Positions 10,512-20,256 of a DNA stretch of 64,000 bases are shown one piece after another. The stretch's first letter is position 1. Each line of letters starts with the position of its first letter. The notes beneath the pieces are model-generated. The model worked only from the letters and a program-made list of their open reading frames with translations, did no database searches and was not told the origin of the DNA. This DNA is from Hormiphora californensis (lineage: Eukaryota; Ctenophora; Tentaculata; Cydippida; Pleurobrachiidae): assembly GCA_020137815.1 (NCBI GenBank), contig CM035353.1, positions 2,682,982 to 2,746,981 of the forward strand, written 5' to 3'. The translations under genes and the position numbers were made by a program.

Positions 10512-11837
10512 GTCAGGGCATATGATGGTAGATTTTCGGCATAATTGTTATAAAGCTAATTCCACTTCTAGGAGGTCCTATTGGGTCCCTAGAACCACCA
10601 AAAAAAATGTTTGCGATTTGGTGGATGAAGAAGTTGGGTTTCCGGGCCACGCCCTTCTACTAACTTTTTAGCCTAAGGCTTAAAAACGCCAAAACTGTGC
10701 TTAGGGTAGGAGTAGGGACAAAATCAAGGGCACTAGAGTGTTCAGCGTCCTCGCATTAGTGGGGGTAGGTGCTGGAATTAAGTCTCTATCTCATCTGGTT
10801 AATTAGATAATTGGATAATTAGCTCTGTGCATAGCCGTTTTTGGCCATATGGCTATAGCCATATTAGGAAAGGAGTAGAGACAAAACCGAGGGCACTAAA
10901 GTGTTCAGCGTCCTCGAATTAGTGGGGGTAGGTGCTGGAATTAAGTCTCTATCTCATCTGGTTAATCAGATAATTGGATAATTAGGTCTGGGCATAGCCA
11001 TTTTTGGCCATATGGCTATAGCCACTTAGGAATGGTTTATCGACTTTTCATTGGTGCCATTTTGTTCAGAAAAAAATTTCAATCTAAGAGTTGTGGAAAA
11101 ATTTAGAGCCTATCTCTTACCGTTTTGGCGTTATTTGCGGTCAAAGTATGCCAAATCAGCCGAAAAAGCCAAAAATATTAGTTAATTGGCCTACTTTGAC
11201 CGCAAATAACGCCAAAACGGTAAGAGATAGGCTCTATATTTTTCCACAACTCTTAGATTGAAATTTTTTTCTGAACAAAATGGCACCAATGAAAAGTCGA
11301 TAAACCATTCCTAAGTGGCTATAGCCATATGGCCAAAAATGGCTATGCCCAGACCTAATTATCCAATTATCTAATTAACCAGATGAGATAGAGACTTAAT
11401 TCCAGCACCTATCCCCACTAATTCGAGGACGCTGAACACTTTAGTGCCCTCGGTTTTGTCTCTACTCCTTTCCTAACATGGCTATAGCCATATGGCCAAA
11501 AACGGCTATGCACAGAGCTAATTATCCAATTATCTAATTAACCAGATGAGATAGAGACTTAATTCCAGCACCTACCCCCACTAATGCGAGGACGCTGAAT
11601 ACTCTAGTGCCCTTGATTTTGTCCCTACTCCTACCCTAAGCACAGTTTTGGCGTTTTTATGCCTTAGGCTAAAAAGTTAGTAGAAGGGCGTGGCCCGGAA
11701 ACCCAACTTCTTCATCCACCAAATCGCGAACATTTTTTTGGTGGTTCTAGGGACCTAATAGGACCTCCTAGAAGTGGAATTAGCTTTATAACAATTATGC
11801 CGAAAATCACCATGAAATTGACATCATATGCCCTGAC
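10512..11837. mobile_element. Long foldback element, 1.3 kb (GTCAGGGCATA family, copy 1)
   Basis: The left end GTCAGGGCATATGATG is inverted at the right end (CATATGCCCTGAC), with TA on both sides. The arms are about 640 bp each and meet near 11,170, so most of the element is one giant palindrome. It encodes nothing. It sits between the 5' end of LINE A and the 3' tail of LINE B, whose (TAA)n starts at its right border. A second copy lies at 20,257-22,149. TA flanks suggest a Tc1/mariner-like relative. Confidence 0.9.
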
Positions 11838-12246
11838 TAATAATAATAATAATAATAACTATGTTTATATTCCGCCCATATCCGACAGGGACAGAGCAGC
11901 GAAACTGCTGCTGTCACTGAAGGATGATCTGAACGGTTAATATACTGGTAGGACCTCGCCAACTTATCCCTAATAGAACAAAAAATAATAAAGAAAAATT
12001 ACACCGGCTCACATTACTATCGGCTCACATAACTATCGGTGACTGATTACATAACAGACTGAGTTAGAGTCCTGGAACTCTAAAAATTGATATAAAAGTC
12101 CGTATATTGGAAACACAGAAAAGACACTCGTGCTATGAAAAACCCCAATTTATGCTTCACACTTCTGCTCGCCACGAGCTTAAATACAGAAAAATAATTA
12201 AAAACGGGTACCAGCTAGAGCACATACCTCAGCAAGAAGGAGAGTG

Positions 12247-15222
12247 TTAAGAGGACAGTCCAGTCTCACCAAAAGCCTCAGTGAAACGACTAGTCTTGAG
12301 CTTAGACTTGAAAGATTCCACAGACTCAACAGCTCTCAGATCAAGGGGAAGCCTATTCCAGACTTCAGGCAGGTAAACCGACGGACGTCTTCTTCTCAAC
12401 TTGGAAGTCGCGTTGACACTTGATAGCTTAGGGTACTTCAGCTTGAGGCCATCAGGCCAAGCATTTCCTCTAGTAGCCCGGATCACATGAAGTCCATCAT
12501 CAACAGGGACCTGATCTTGCAGGTAGTCAGGGGCCAATCCATGTACAATCTTGTACGCCATAAGGCATGCTTTGAACGTGACTCGTTGTTCCACAGGAAG
12601 AACATGCAATTCTTTCAAGTATGGCATGTAGGTGTCTTGGTGACCGTGTAGGCCATAAACAAATCTGACACACGAGTTCAAGACTCTCTGAAGGCTGCTG
12701 AGAAGCTTCTTAGGTAAGCCATGGTAAAGGATATTACAATAATCCAGTCTTGAAATGATGAGCTGCTTAACAAGGAGTATCTTCGTCGATCTATCTAGAC
12801 ACCGGTTTACCTGCCATAGATTCTTCAACAACAAACCACATTGCCTCTTAACACTGTTGATTTGCCTCTCCATAGAGAGGTTGCTATCAAGGAACACTCC
12901 TAGTGTTTTCCCTGTACTCCCCGTAAAGTCCACTGGGCTTATCTCCACTCCACCAAAGTTCACAGTGGGCTGATAAACCATCTTATCCAGGGCGCTGTTT
13001 TTGCCTAACAGCAGGAATTCAGTCTTTGCCTCATTGCACTTTAGCCAGTGCTCACTCATCCACTCTTTCACACTTGACAAGCATTCCTCAGTCCTCTCCT
13101 TTGCCAGTTTCCAGTTTTCCTCATCAGTTGGAACAAAGCTGATGTACAATTGCGAGTCATCAGCATAAAGTTTAATCCTTAAGCCATACGGTTTGACCAA
13201 ATCTTGCAATTCCTCCACATACAGTAAAAACAACACAGGTCCAAGCAGTGAACCTTGCGGAACTCCACAAATCAGAGAGACAATCCTCGAAAGTTCCCCT
13301 TCCACGTTTACCCGATAAGTCCTCATTTGTAGATAGTTGGCGAACCAATCCAAGACAGAACCCCTCACTCCAAACCGTTCTTCAAGAACTTCTAGCAGCT
13401 TTCCATGGTCCACTGTGTCAAAAGCGGCGCTCATATCTAATAGAAAGAGGCCTGCGACCTTTCCTTCATCCATATCCCGAAGGAGATCATCAAACATACC
13501 CATCAGTAGGGTTTCACAGCTATGATTCACCCTGTAACCTGATTGATGCTTATTTAGTAACTCGTTCTCATTAAGATACGAGTTGAGCTGCTCTAGAACT
13601 ATCTTTTCAAGAAGCTTGGAGACAAAAGATAGGTTGGAGACTGGCCGATAATTGGTCAAAGTGTCCTTATCGCCATAAGGGTTCTTAATCGTTGGAAACA
13701 CCAAAGCTTGCTGGAGAAGTTCAGGAACACTGGAACATCCAAGAGATAGGTTAATAAACCTGCACAAGACTGGAGCTAGCTCATGCATACACCCCTTCAC
13801 TAACCAAGTCGGTATAGGGTCAAGATCACATGTCTTGTCTGGCATGTCTTTGATTATCCTCTTTAGTTTCTCTGGGGAAACTTCCTCAAATTCCTCAAAA
13901 CAACAGACGGGTGTCTGATGAATAGGGTTCCTCTTAGTCCTCAGATTCTTCTCTCCAATAACAGTAGACCGGATCTTATCAACTTTTCCAACAAAGAAGT
14001 CCGCAAAGTCATCCGCTAACCTCCGCTTATCTGTGGTTTCAGGCATAAAGGTCTCAGTATTACCAAGTAGACGGTTCAATTTCCTTTGAAGTGCTTTGGG
14101 GTCATCTCTGGACTCCTCCAAGTCTTCCTTGACGTAGTTCGTCCTCGCTTCCTTGTCAACACGCCCAAACTGCCTCTTGAGTTCATTGAACTGCTTCTTC
14201 GTGACGCTGGTTTTATTGTTCTCCCAGGCTCGCTCAGCATTCCGCCGCTGACGAAGAACTTGACGCACCTCTGGATTATCTCTCCATGGCCTCAGCTTAG
14301 CTCCTCTCTTCTTTCTCCTCTTCAACGGGACAGTTCTATCCACAAGTTCCTCAAGTTTCCTCATATAAATACACAAAACCTCCTCAGCTGATCCAGATTC
14401 CATCGCTTCACTCCAATCCACACTCCTAAAAGCACATCGAAGTATTTCAATATCAACAGCCTTGAAATCTCTGTACATGTCCACTTTTTCACGAGTCTTG
14501 TATTCACTTGCTACAGTTTCAATACACAGCTCCGCCAATACAAGAAAATGATCAGAGGTCGTTCCGTCAGGAAATACTTCAACTGATTGAACCTTAGAAT
14601 ATCTGTCTTTTTGGCAGAGAAGCAGATCCAAAGTACCACCACGAACATGAGTAGGTTGTAGTGGGACCCGCTGATCAAATCCAAGAGAGTCAAGTAGTCC
14701 AAGCAACTTCTTCGCATAGAAGTTCTGAGTGTCTTGAACCTGGAAGTTAAAGTCCCCCATCAGGATAGGGTTCCCCGTTTTGCAGACCAACTCTGACAAA
14801 TAATCAGTAAACTCATCCAAGAACTGGGCTTCCGTAAACCGTGCCTTGCCAGTATACGGAGGTCTATAGATATTGCACAGCCTCGTCACATCTTTTCCTC
14901 CTCCAATAAGGGCTTCCTGGACTTGAAACGATTTAAACTTGGCTTTTACCGGAGTGTATTTCAACTTGACACCATCCCTGTACAAGATTCCAATTCCACC
15001 TCCTGAACGTTCCGCTCTAGGCGAGGAGAAGATATTCCAGCCATAGTCTCTGATCTCCTGAAGTTTAGCTGTGTCACTCTGTTTCAGATAAGTCTCCTGT
15101 ACCAAGCAGATGTCACATCCTTTTTCCTCCAAGTGTGTAATTACACCTGACGTCTTATTCATAACTGAGTGGACGTTTAGTGTGCCAATCCTCCAAGACG
15201 TTTTCCTCTCAGATCCTCCCAT
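12247..15222 (-). CDS. LINE B ORF2: endonuclease-reverse transcriptase
   Basis: 991 residues, uninterrupted. Endonuclease in the first ~235 residues (LVQETYLKQSD, NIYRPPYT, MGDFNFQ, GGTLDLLL, TTSDHFL). Reverse transcriptase in the middle (NYRPVSNLSFVSK, QSGYRVNHSC, LDMSAAFDTVDH, CGVPQGSLLGPVLF, LYADDSQLY). C-terminal tail YLPEVWNRLPLDLR. The ATG at 15,222 lies inside ORF1, giving a 46-bp overlap in another frame, and is followed by WRIGTLNVHSVMNK, the usual beginning of this endonuclease family. All catalytic motifs are present, so it could be active or only recently silenced. Confidence 0.93.
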   Translation of the reverse strand: MGGSERKTSWRIGTLNVHSVMNKTSGVITHLEEKGCDICLVQETYLKQSDTAKLQEIRDYGWNIFSSPRAERSGGGIGILYRDGVKLKYTPVKAKFKSFQVQEALIGGGKDVTRLCNIYRPPYTGKARFTEAQFLDEFTDYLSELVCKTGNPILMGDFNFQVQDTQNFYAKKLLGLLDSLGFDQRVPLQPTHVRGGTLDLLLCQKDRYSKVQSVEVFPDGTTSDHFLVLAELCIETVASEYKTREKVDMYRDFKAVDIEILRCAFRSVDWSEAMESGSAEEVLCIYMRKLEELVDRTVPLKRRKKRGAKLRPWRDNPEVRQVLRQRRNAERAWENNKTSVTKKQFNELKRQFGRVDKEARTNYVKEDLEESRDDPKALQRKLNRLLGNTETFMPETTDKRRLADDFADFFVGKVDKIRSTVIGEKNLRTKRNPIHQTPVCCFEEFEEVSPEKLKRIIKDMPDKTCDLDPIPTWLVKGCMHELAPVLCRFINLSLGCSSVPELLQQALVFPTIKNPYGDKDTLTNYRPVSNLSFVSKLLEKIVLEQLNSYLNENELLNKHQSGYRVNHSCETLLMGMFDDLLRDMDEGKVAGLFLLDMSAAFDTVDHGKLLEVLEERFGVRGSVLDWFANYLQMRTYRVNVEGELSRIVSLICGVPQGSLLGPVLFLLYVEELQDLVKPYGLRIKLYADDSQLYISFVPTDEENWKLAKERTEECLSSVKEWMSEHWLKCNEAKTEFLLLGKNSALDKMVYQPTVNFGGVEISPVDFTGSTGKTLGVFLDSNLSMERQINSVKRQCGLLLKNLWQVNRCLDRSTKILLVKQLIISRLDYCNILYHGLPKKLLSSLQRVLNSCVRFVYGLHGHQDTYMPYLKELHVLPVEQRVTFKACLMAYKIVHGLAPDYLQDQVPVDDGLHVIRATRGNAWPDGLKLKYPKLSSVNATSKLRRRRPSVYLPEVWNRLPLDLRAVESVESFKSKLKTSRFTEAFGETGLSS

Positions 15223-16466
15223 GCCCTCGTCAGGTACACGTTTTTTTCCTGCTTCGTTACTCCACTGGTACTCTCCATGAGTCTTCCTTTAGCATTTACA
15301 TAGAATGGACACATACTGCTGGAGGCTGGGTGACTTTGAGCATGGCGCTTGTCCTCTCTGCTTCCTCCATGATCACAGTTGACACATTTCATCCTGCTAA
15401 CTACATTTTCCTTCTTGGCATGGCAACTCCTAGTGTCATGATCTCCCGTACAGAAGGCACAAACCGGAGATTTATCCTTGTTTGGGCAGTAGATGGATCC
15501 TGCTACATGGCCAAAGCGCTGGCAGTGAAAACACTGCGTGACATAAAACCTGTTCCTCACTGAATGCTGTCGAAGTTTCAAGAATAGCTTGTCCTTCCTT
15601 TCTGATATCGCCTTCCTCACTTCTGGAGAGACCTGGAACACTGCATATCTTCCTGTTCTGTTTACATGGACCACCTTCACCAGGTGACCCTCCCCAACTA
15701 GTCTCTTCACAGACTCATTCTTATCACTGACAATCTCTGACAGAAGGCGATCTTTTTCCAGCAGGTCTTGGTCAAGATCATTGATCATGATGCGAGGATC
15801 TCTTTTCTTCTCCTTCTCCACTACGGGAGAAACATCAAGGAACGGTGAAAGAACTTCTTTCGCCTGTTCCAACTGTTCATCGGTCTCAAACATAAGATTT
15901 GTCCTCCTCTTGGTGACTGAAAGATCTAGGACTGGAATCTTATTCAATGCTTTCTCCACCTTTGTCTTCACGACAGTAGTCCACTTCTTCTCACACATAG
16001 GTCCTTCCTCACCTTTATCCTTGATAGTCAGATACCTCTTAATTGGAGTCACAGGGGTCACAGTTTCCTGTGCTGAGCCAGTGCGATTCACAGCATGAAT
16101 TGCCAATTGGTCACTGCCAGGAGCTAAGATCTTGCTAACCTTGGGGGCAACCAGATCCGGTAGTGTGCTCAGAAGATCCTCTTTCAGCTTATCCAGTGTA
16201 TCTCTCAAGTCTTCAGCTGTGAATGATGTCACAGATTCAGATGAGTGGGTAGAGATGCGTCGTGTTTCTGGTAACAATCCATATAGTTCCTTGACCATCG
16301 TCCATAAAACCGCTTTGGAGGCTCCACTTGGAGGCTCCACTGCATCATCCTTAATGCTCTGCAAAATACTGGCACCCTTACATCTATCAGAGTAGCTCGT
16401 GGCGAGCAACTTACCCTCCATATCGTTCCTGCACATTATAACATCATGGGTAGCCACACCCGACAT
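15177..16466 (-). CDS. LINE B ORF1: zinc-knuckle nucleic-acid-binding protein
   Basis: 429 residues. Two zinc knuckles near the C-terminus (CFHCQRFGHVAGSIYC and CAFCTGDHDTRSCH), then a third Cys/His segment (CVNCDHGG...CPFY). The N-terminal half is charged and helix-rich without a named fold. Homologous to LINE A ORF1. Expected to coat element RNA and escort ORF2 protein. The stop overlaps the start of ORF2. Confidence 0.87.
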   Translation of the reverse strand: MSGVATHDVIMCRNDMEGKLLATSYSDRCKGASILQSIKDDAVEPPSGASKAVLWTMVKELYGLLPETRRISTHSSESVTSFTAEDLRDTLDKLKEDLLSTLPDLVAPKVSKILAPGSDQLAIHAVNRTGSAQETVTPVTPIKRYLTIKDKGEEGPMCEKKWTTVVKTKVEKALNKIPVLDLSVTKRRTNLMFETDEQLEQAKEVLSPFLDVSPVVEKEKKRDPRIMINDLDQDLLEKDRLLSEIVSDKNESVKRLVGEGHLVKVVHVNRTGRYAVFQVSPEVRKAISERKDKLFLKLRQHSVRNRFYVTQCFHCQRFGHVAGSIYCPNKDKSPVCAFCTGDHDTRSCHAKKENVVSRMKCVNCDHGGSREDKRHAQSHPASSSMCPFYVNAKGRLMESTSGVTKQEKNVYLTRAWEDLRGKRLGGLAH

Positions 16467-16745
16467 CCTGTCCTGTAAATAGAGGCGCGAGGAACCGTTC
16501 CTTGCAAGTCTTGGCGTCCTTGGTTATAACCCAACGAGGTCCTCTGAGATCTGTTTACTTAGAAAAACCAGACACGTCTTCTCTTGTCTTTTCTTTAAGG
16601 AGAGGGATAAACAGAAGTCTCAGAAGGATTAGCGAGGGGCAGCAAAACGGATCCTCAAATTAATTTGTTTAAAGTAGTGTTGAAAAGTTTGATAAAAAAA
16701 ATCAAAAAAAATCAAAAACGACCAAAAAAAATCAACACTTTTGAA

Positions 16746-17005
16746 AATCCAGGGTATGGTTGGTTTTATTTTGGGCTGCACCCCCCCCCCCCCCCCCCAT
16801 CTTTTTAGCACGTGCGTGCTAAAAAGATCATACGGGTGAATGCCTTCGGCCCAATTCCCACCTTCGGCATTCACCCGGGCAGGGAAAAAATTCTACAGCC
16901 GTTTTAAAAAAGTGACAATTTTTAGTTGCCACCCGTTACTATGTGTAACCAAGGGTAACCAGTATACTATGTGTAACCAATGATAGCAATGAATCTAAAA
17001 CCGAC
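16746..17005. other. C-run and small inverted repeat between LINE B and PI3K exon 4
   Basis: Contains a poly-C tract (about 16,781-16,799) and a hairpin, TCTTTTTAGCACG / CGTGCTAAAAAGA (about 16,800-16,829). GGGTGAATGCC and GGCATTCACCC form another pair. No coding exon for the continuing PI3K frame was found here. Confidence 0.5.
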
Positions 17006-18666
17006 CTGTCCCCGTGTTTGCAGGCAGATAGAAATAGGATAGATGATCTCTAGTCGTGGTTTTATTGCCAGGGAATCCATTGTCGACCTCCAAGTCCTGC
17101 TCACTTCCTCCATCACCGTATGATAATCCTCAACTTCATTCCCCTGAAGTGTTGTGAAATCCCGTCCTGCCAGCATCTTTAGTATCGCGATAAACTTCTG
17201 TATTTAGGGAGGGAGAGGGGGTAAATTATATCTTTAGTATCGCGAAAAACTTCTGTATTTAGGGAGGGAGAGGGGGTAAATTATATCTCTAGTATCGCGA
17301 TAAACTTCTGTATTTAGGGAGGGAGAGGGGGTAAATTATATCTCTAGTATCGCGATAAACTTCTGTATTTAGGGAGGGAGAGGGGGTAAATTATATCTCT
17401 AGTATCGCGATAAACTTCTGTATTTAGGGAGGGAGAGGGGGTAAATTATATCTTAAGTATCGCGATAAACTTCTGTATTTAGGGAGGGAGGGAGAGGGGG
17501 GTAAATTATATATGTATAACTTATGGTGCGTTTGCTTTCTTATACTATAAGAAAAGCAAACGCACCATGGATTATACTGTATGTAGGCATGTATTCTATT
17601 CTATTTCATCCACCCACCTTCGTCTCGTAAGCCTCTTGGTCATTTGTCTTGAACTCGACAAGTTTGAACAGGTACGCATACACGTTAGTTTCCCCGAGTG
17701 TAATGGTGTCATCCTCAAACTTAGCGGGGGTCGCCTCCTTTGATATACCCTCAAGTAGATACCTGAGATATAAAGTATCAGATCTTTTTATTGTTGTTAT
17801 TTCAACAGTGATAGAGTTGTTTTTGATGCCAAATTGTAGTAGGTCAGATGTGCAGAATCTGGAACTAATACTTGGTATATCGGAACTGAAGCCTTACGTA
17901 CCTGCTTTGCTCCAGTAGGTCGGTGCGATTGTCTGTATCTCCTCTAAACGTTGCTGCTTTCTCCCATACTACGTCCTGAGAGAGGACGCTGTTAGTTACC
18001 ATGACAACCATCAGTTACCATTACCAACAGTTAGTTACCATGGTAACCATCAGCTACCGTTACCAACAGTTAGTTACCATGGTAACCATCAGCTACCGTA
18101 ACCAGCAGTTAGTTACCATGGTAACCATCAGCTACCGTTACCAACAGTTAGTTACCATGGTAACCATCAGCTACCGTTACCAGCAGTTAGTTACCATGGT
18201 AACCATCAGCTACCGTTACCAACAGTTAGTTACCATGGTAACCATCAGCTACCGTAACCAGCAGTTAGTTACCATGGTAACCATCAGCTACCGTTACCAA
18301 CAGTTAGTTACCATGGTAACCACCAGCTACCGTTACCAATAGAGACATAAGAGTGTGGGCCTAGAATAAGAGCTAAAACGGCACTCATAAAATCATTCCA
18401 ACCATTATATTTTAAACAGCTGAGGTACTAAGCCCCGGACAATCATTTTCCACATAACACATAAAAACCGGCTGCTGCTGACTATAGAGTATAGCTTACC
18501 ACATCCCACGCCATTATAATATATGTACCTTAATTTCTTTGAGTCTCGTCGATTCGTTACACTTTACTGTTACCATGAGACCCATAGGCTTGGGAATTAG
18601 CACATCGACATCAAAATACTCAGATACCACCATCGGTTGATGTGGCGGTGTACCCGCCGTTACCAT
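17006..18666 (-). CDS. Class IA PI3-kinase catalytic subunit (p110-like), N-terminal exons only
   Basis: Four minus-strand exons: 18,529-18,666, 17,902-17,975, 17,618-17,762 and 17,006-17,197. They join in phase (46 codons; then phases 0, 2, 0) and give about 183 residues. The order matches the adaptor(p85)-binding domain of p110: VDVLIPKPMGLMVTVKC and STRLKEIK, then RYLLEGISKEATPAKFEDD, VYAYLFKLVEF, and EVEDYHTVMEEVSRTW leading to YPISICLQ before the Ras-binding domain. Recognition is from remembered family layout, not a search. A donor (GACAG|GTCGG) follows exon 4, but no Ras-binding, C2, helical or kinase exon is visible to the left, where LINE B begins. The gene either continues beyond the window across LINEs A and B, or is a truncated copy. 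The ATG at 18,666 sits in an ACCATGG context contributed by the minisatellite. Confidence 0.7.
17174..17511 (-). repeat. 55-bp minisatellite amplifying a 3' splice site
   Basis: Six tandem 55-bp units. On the minus strand each unit reads a pyrimidine tract, then TAAATACAG, then AAGTTTATCGCGATACTA. The exon-proximal unit is the real acceptor and first seven codons of PI3K exon 4. The other five lie in the intron as decoy acceptors. In upstream units the frame after the acceptor meets TAA at codon 9. Confidence 0.85.
17522..17568. repeat. Perfect short hairpin in PI3K intron 3
   Basis: ATGGTGCGTTTGCTTT is followed about 13 bases later by its inverse AAAGCAAACGCACCAT, with CTTATA/TATAAG continuing the pairing. 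A compact stem of more than 20 bp in the intron between exons 3 and 4. Confidence 0.8.
17990..18343. repeat. 39-bp minisatellite in PI3K intron 1
   Basis: About nine copies of a 39-bp unit containing GTTACCATGGTAACC and CAGCTACCGTTACCA. Because 39 is a multiple of three it leaves a 113-codon frame of 13-residue repeats on the plus strand, which I treat as a by-product. Confidence 0.9.
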
Positions 18667-19300
18667 GGTAACTACTATATGGAGAGAGGGACAGGTTAGT
18701 ATACAGAGTTACCATGGTAACTACTATATGGAGAGAGGGACAGGTTAGTATACAGAGTTACCATGGTAACTACTATATGGAGAGAGGAACAGGTTAGTAT
18801 ACAGAGTTACCATGGTGACTACTATATGGAGAGAGGAACAGGTTAGTATGTAGAGTTACCATGGTAACTACTATATGGAGAGAGAGACAGGTTAGTATAC
18901 AGAGTTACCATGGTAACTACTATATGGAGAGAGGGATAGGTTAGTATGTAGAGTTACCATGGTAACTACTATATGGAGAGAGGGACAGGTTAGTATACAG
19001 AGTTACCATGGTAACTACTATATGGAGAGAGGGACAGGTTAGTATACAGAGTTACCATGGTAACTACTATATGGAGAGAGGGACAGGTTAGTATACAGAG
19101 TTACCATGGTAACTACTATATGGAGAGAGGGACAGGTTAGTATGTAGAGTTACCATGGTAACTACTATATGGAGAGAGGGACATGTTAGTATACAGAGTT
19201 ACCATGGTAACTACTATATGGAGAGAGGGACAGGTTAGTATGTAGAGTTACCATGGTAACTACTATATGGAGAGAGGGACAGGTTAGTATGTAGAGGTTA
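18650..19300. repeat. 49-bp minisatellite covering the PI3K start codon region
   Basis: About thirteen copies of a 49-bp unit: GTTACCATGGTAAC, then TACTATATGGAGAGAGGGAC, then AGGTTAGTATACAGA. The unit nearest the gene supplies the ACCATGG used as start codon at 18,664-18,666. Units differ by a few substitutions (TATACAG or TATGTAG). Confidence 0.9.
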
Positions 19301-19611
19301 GAGTTTGCTACGGCATGGGAAGGGGTAGGACTAGAAATACGAGAAAAGTGACTAAAGTCGAACTCCGACACACCCATTGACCCAATATGCCTTCCTTAGT
19401 ATATACCCTACTAAAGTAGTCTAGCTGTAGCCATTCAGACAAGAATTCATTTAAACCGTCTGACTAGTAATGGGTAAATGTGTGTAGCAGTGGGCCGGTG
19501 ACCGGTCCGTGGGGAATCACCCGGTACGGGGTTTGGGGAACCAGTAATTGTATGACACTCATGACCAGTTATAGCTACTGCCCTCCTCTGAATCACCATA
19601 GTATCGATACT
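19301..19611. other. Spacer between PI3K minisatellite and hAT-type foldback
   Basis: No gene or repeat recognised apart from the target duplication TCGATACT at 19,604-19,611. Confidence 0.5.
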
Positions 19612-20190
19612 GGGGGGGGGTAATCATGGTGACAAATGGTGACAAATGGTGACATATGGTGACAAATGGTGATGGTGACATGACCAAAATTTTGAGATGA
19701 GTCACCATTTGTCACCATTCTCTCTGGAGCTTCCTACAGGCATAATATGATGTTATGGGACATAATATGATGTTATGGGACACTGGGGGACACTTCTACC
19801 AAGTTTCAAGTCGATTGGATGTAATTAAGGGGTCACAGGTGGTTAATTGCGCTTTTATGTGTTGTGCGAGGGAGGTACACCCTCAACGTGACTTTCGGGA
19901 AGTTTTAGCGGTCCAAAACACTACTAGCCGATCCGGAATGGCCATGTTAACAACTTATGAACAAATATATCGGTCTAAAGAAATTAAAAATTTTAATCAA
20001 ATTTCTTTAAAAATTTTAAAGAAATTCTGCCGAAATCCGCATATTTCGTCAAAAAATGGAGACAAATGGAGAAAAATGGTGACAAATGGAGATAAATGGT
20101 GACAAATGGTGATGGTGACATACCCTAAATGGTCAGATGAGTCACCATTTGTCGCCATTTGTCACCATTTGTCACCATGATAACCCCCCC
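19612..20190. mobile_element. hAT-type foldback element with 8-bp TSD
   Basis: The left end is a G-run, then TAATCATGGTGACAAATGGTGAC; the right end is the inverse, GTCACCATTTGTCACCATGA, TAA and a C-run. Both ends carry several direct copies of AATGGTGACA as subterminal repeats. TCGATACT occurs at 19,604-19,611 and again at 20,191-20,198, an exact 8-bp target duplication typical of hAT transposons. The interior (about 19,700-20,050) has no convincing coding frame. Non-autonomous. Confidence 0.85.
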
Positions 20191-20256
20191 TCGATACTAA
20201 AACCTCACTAGAATAGTACGATATGTGATTCTCTACCTAATTGCTCCATCACTGAT

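Larger units (their letters stand above)
11838..16745 (-). mobile_element. LINE B, full-length L2/CR1-group retrotransposon
   Basis: A second L2-like element in the same orientation as LINE A: an AT-rich 5' end at about 16,630-16,745, ORF1, overlapping ORF2, a 3' untranslated region of about 390 bp and a (TAA)n tail at about 11,838-11,862. Both ORFs are intact. Its proteins resemble those of LINE A in layout but differ widely in sequence, so these are two subfamilies, not a recent duplication. Confidence 0.85.

Noticed and set aside
5030-16800. Single composite transposon bounded by the GATCAAAAAC blocks
   Set aside because: The blocks associate with each LINE's own untranslated ends and no matching TSD was found, so separate LINE insertions explain the region better.
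18001-18342. 113-codon frame of 13-residue repeats (MVTISYRYQQLVT type)
   Set aside because: It is the translation of a 39-bp intronic minisatellite; the unit length alone keeps it open.
17174-19300. CRISPR-like regular repeats
   Set aside because: Units are contiguous tandem minisatellites without unique spacers, in an animal genome.
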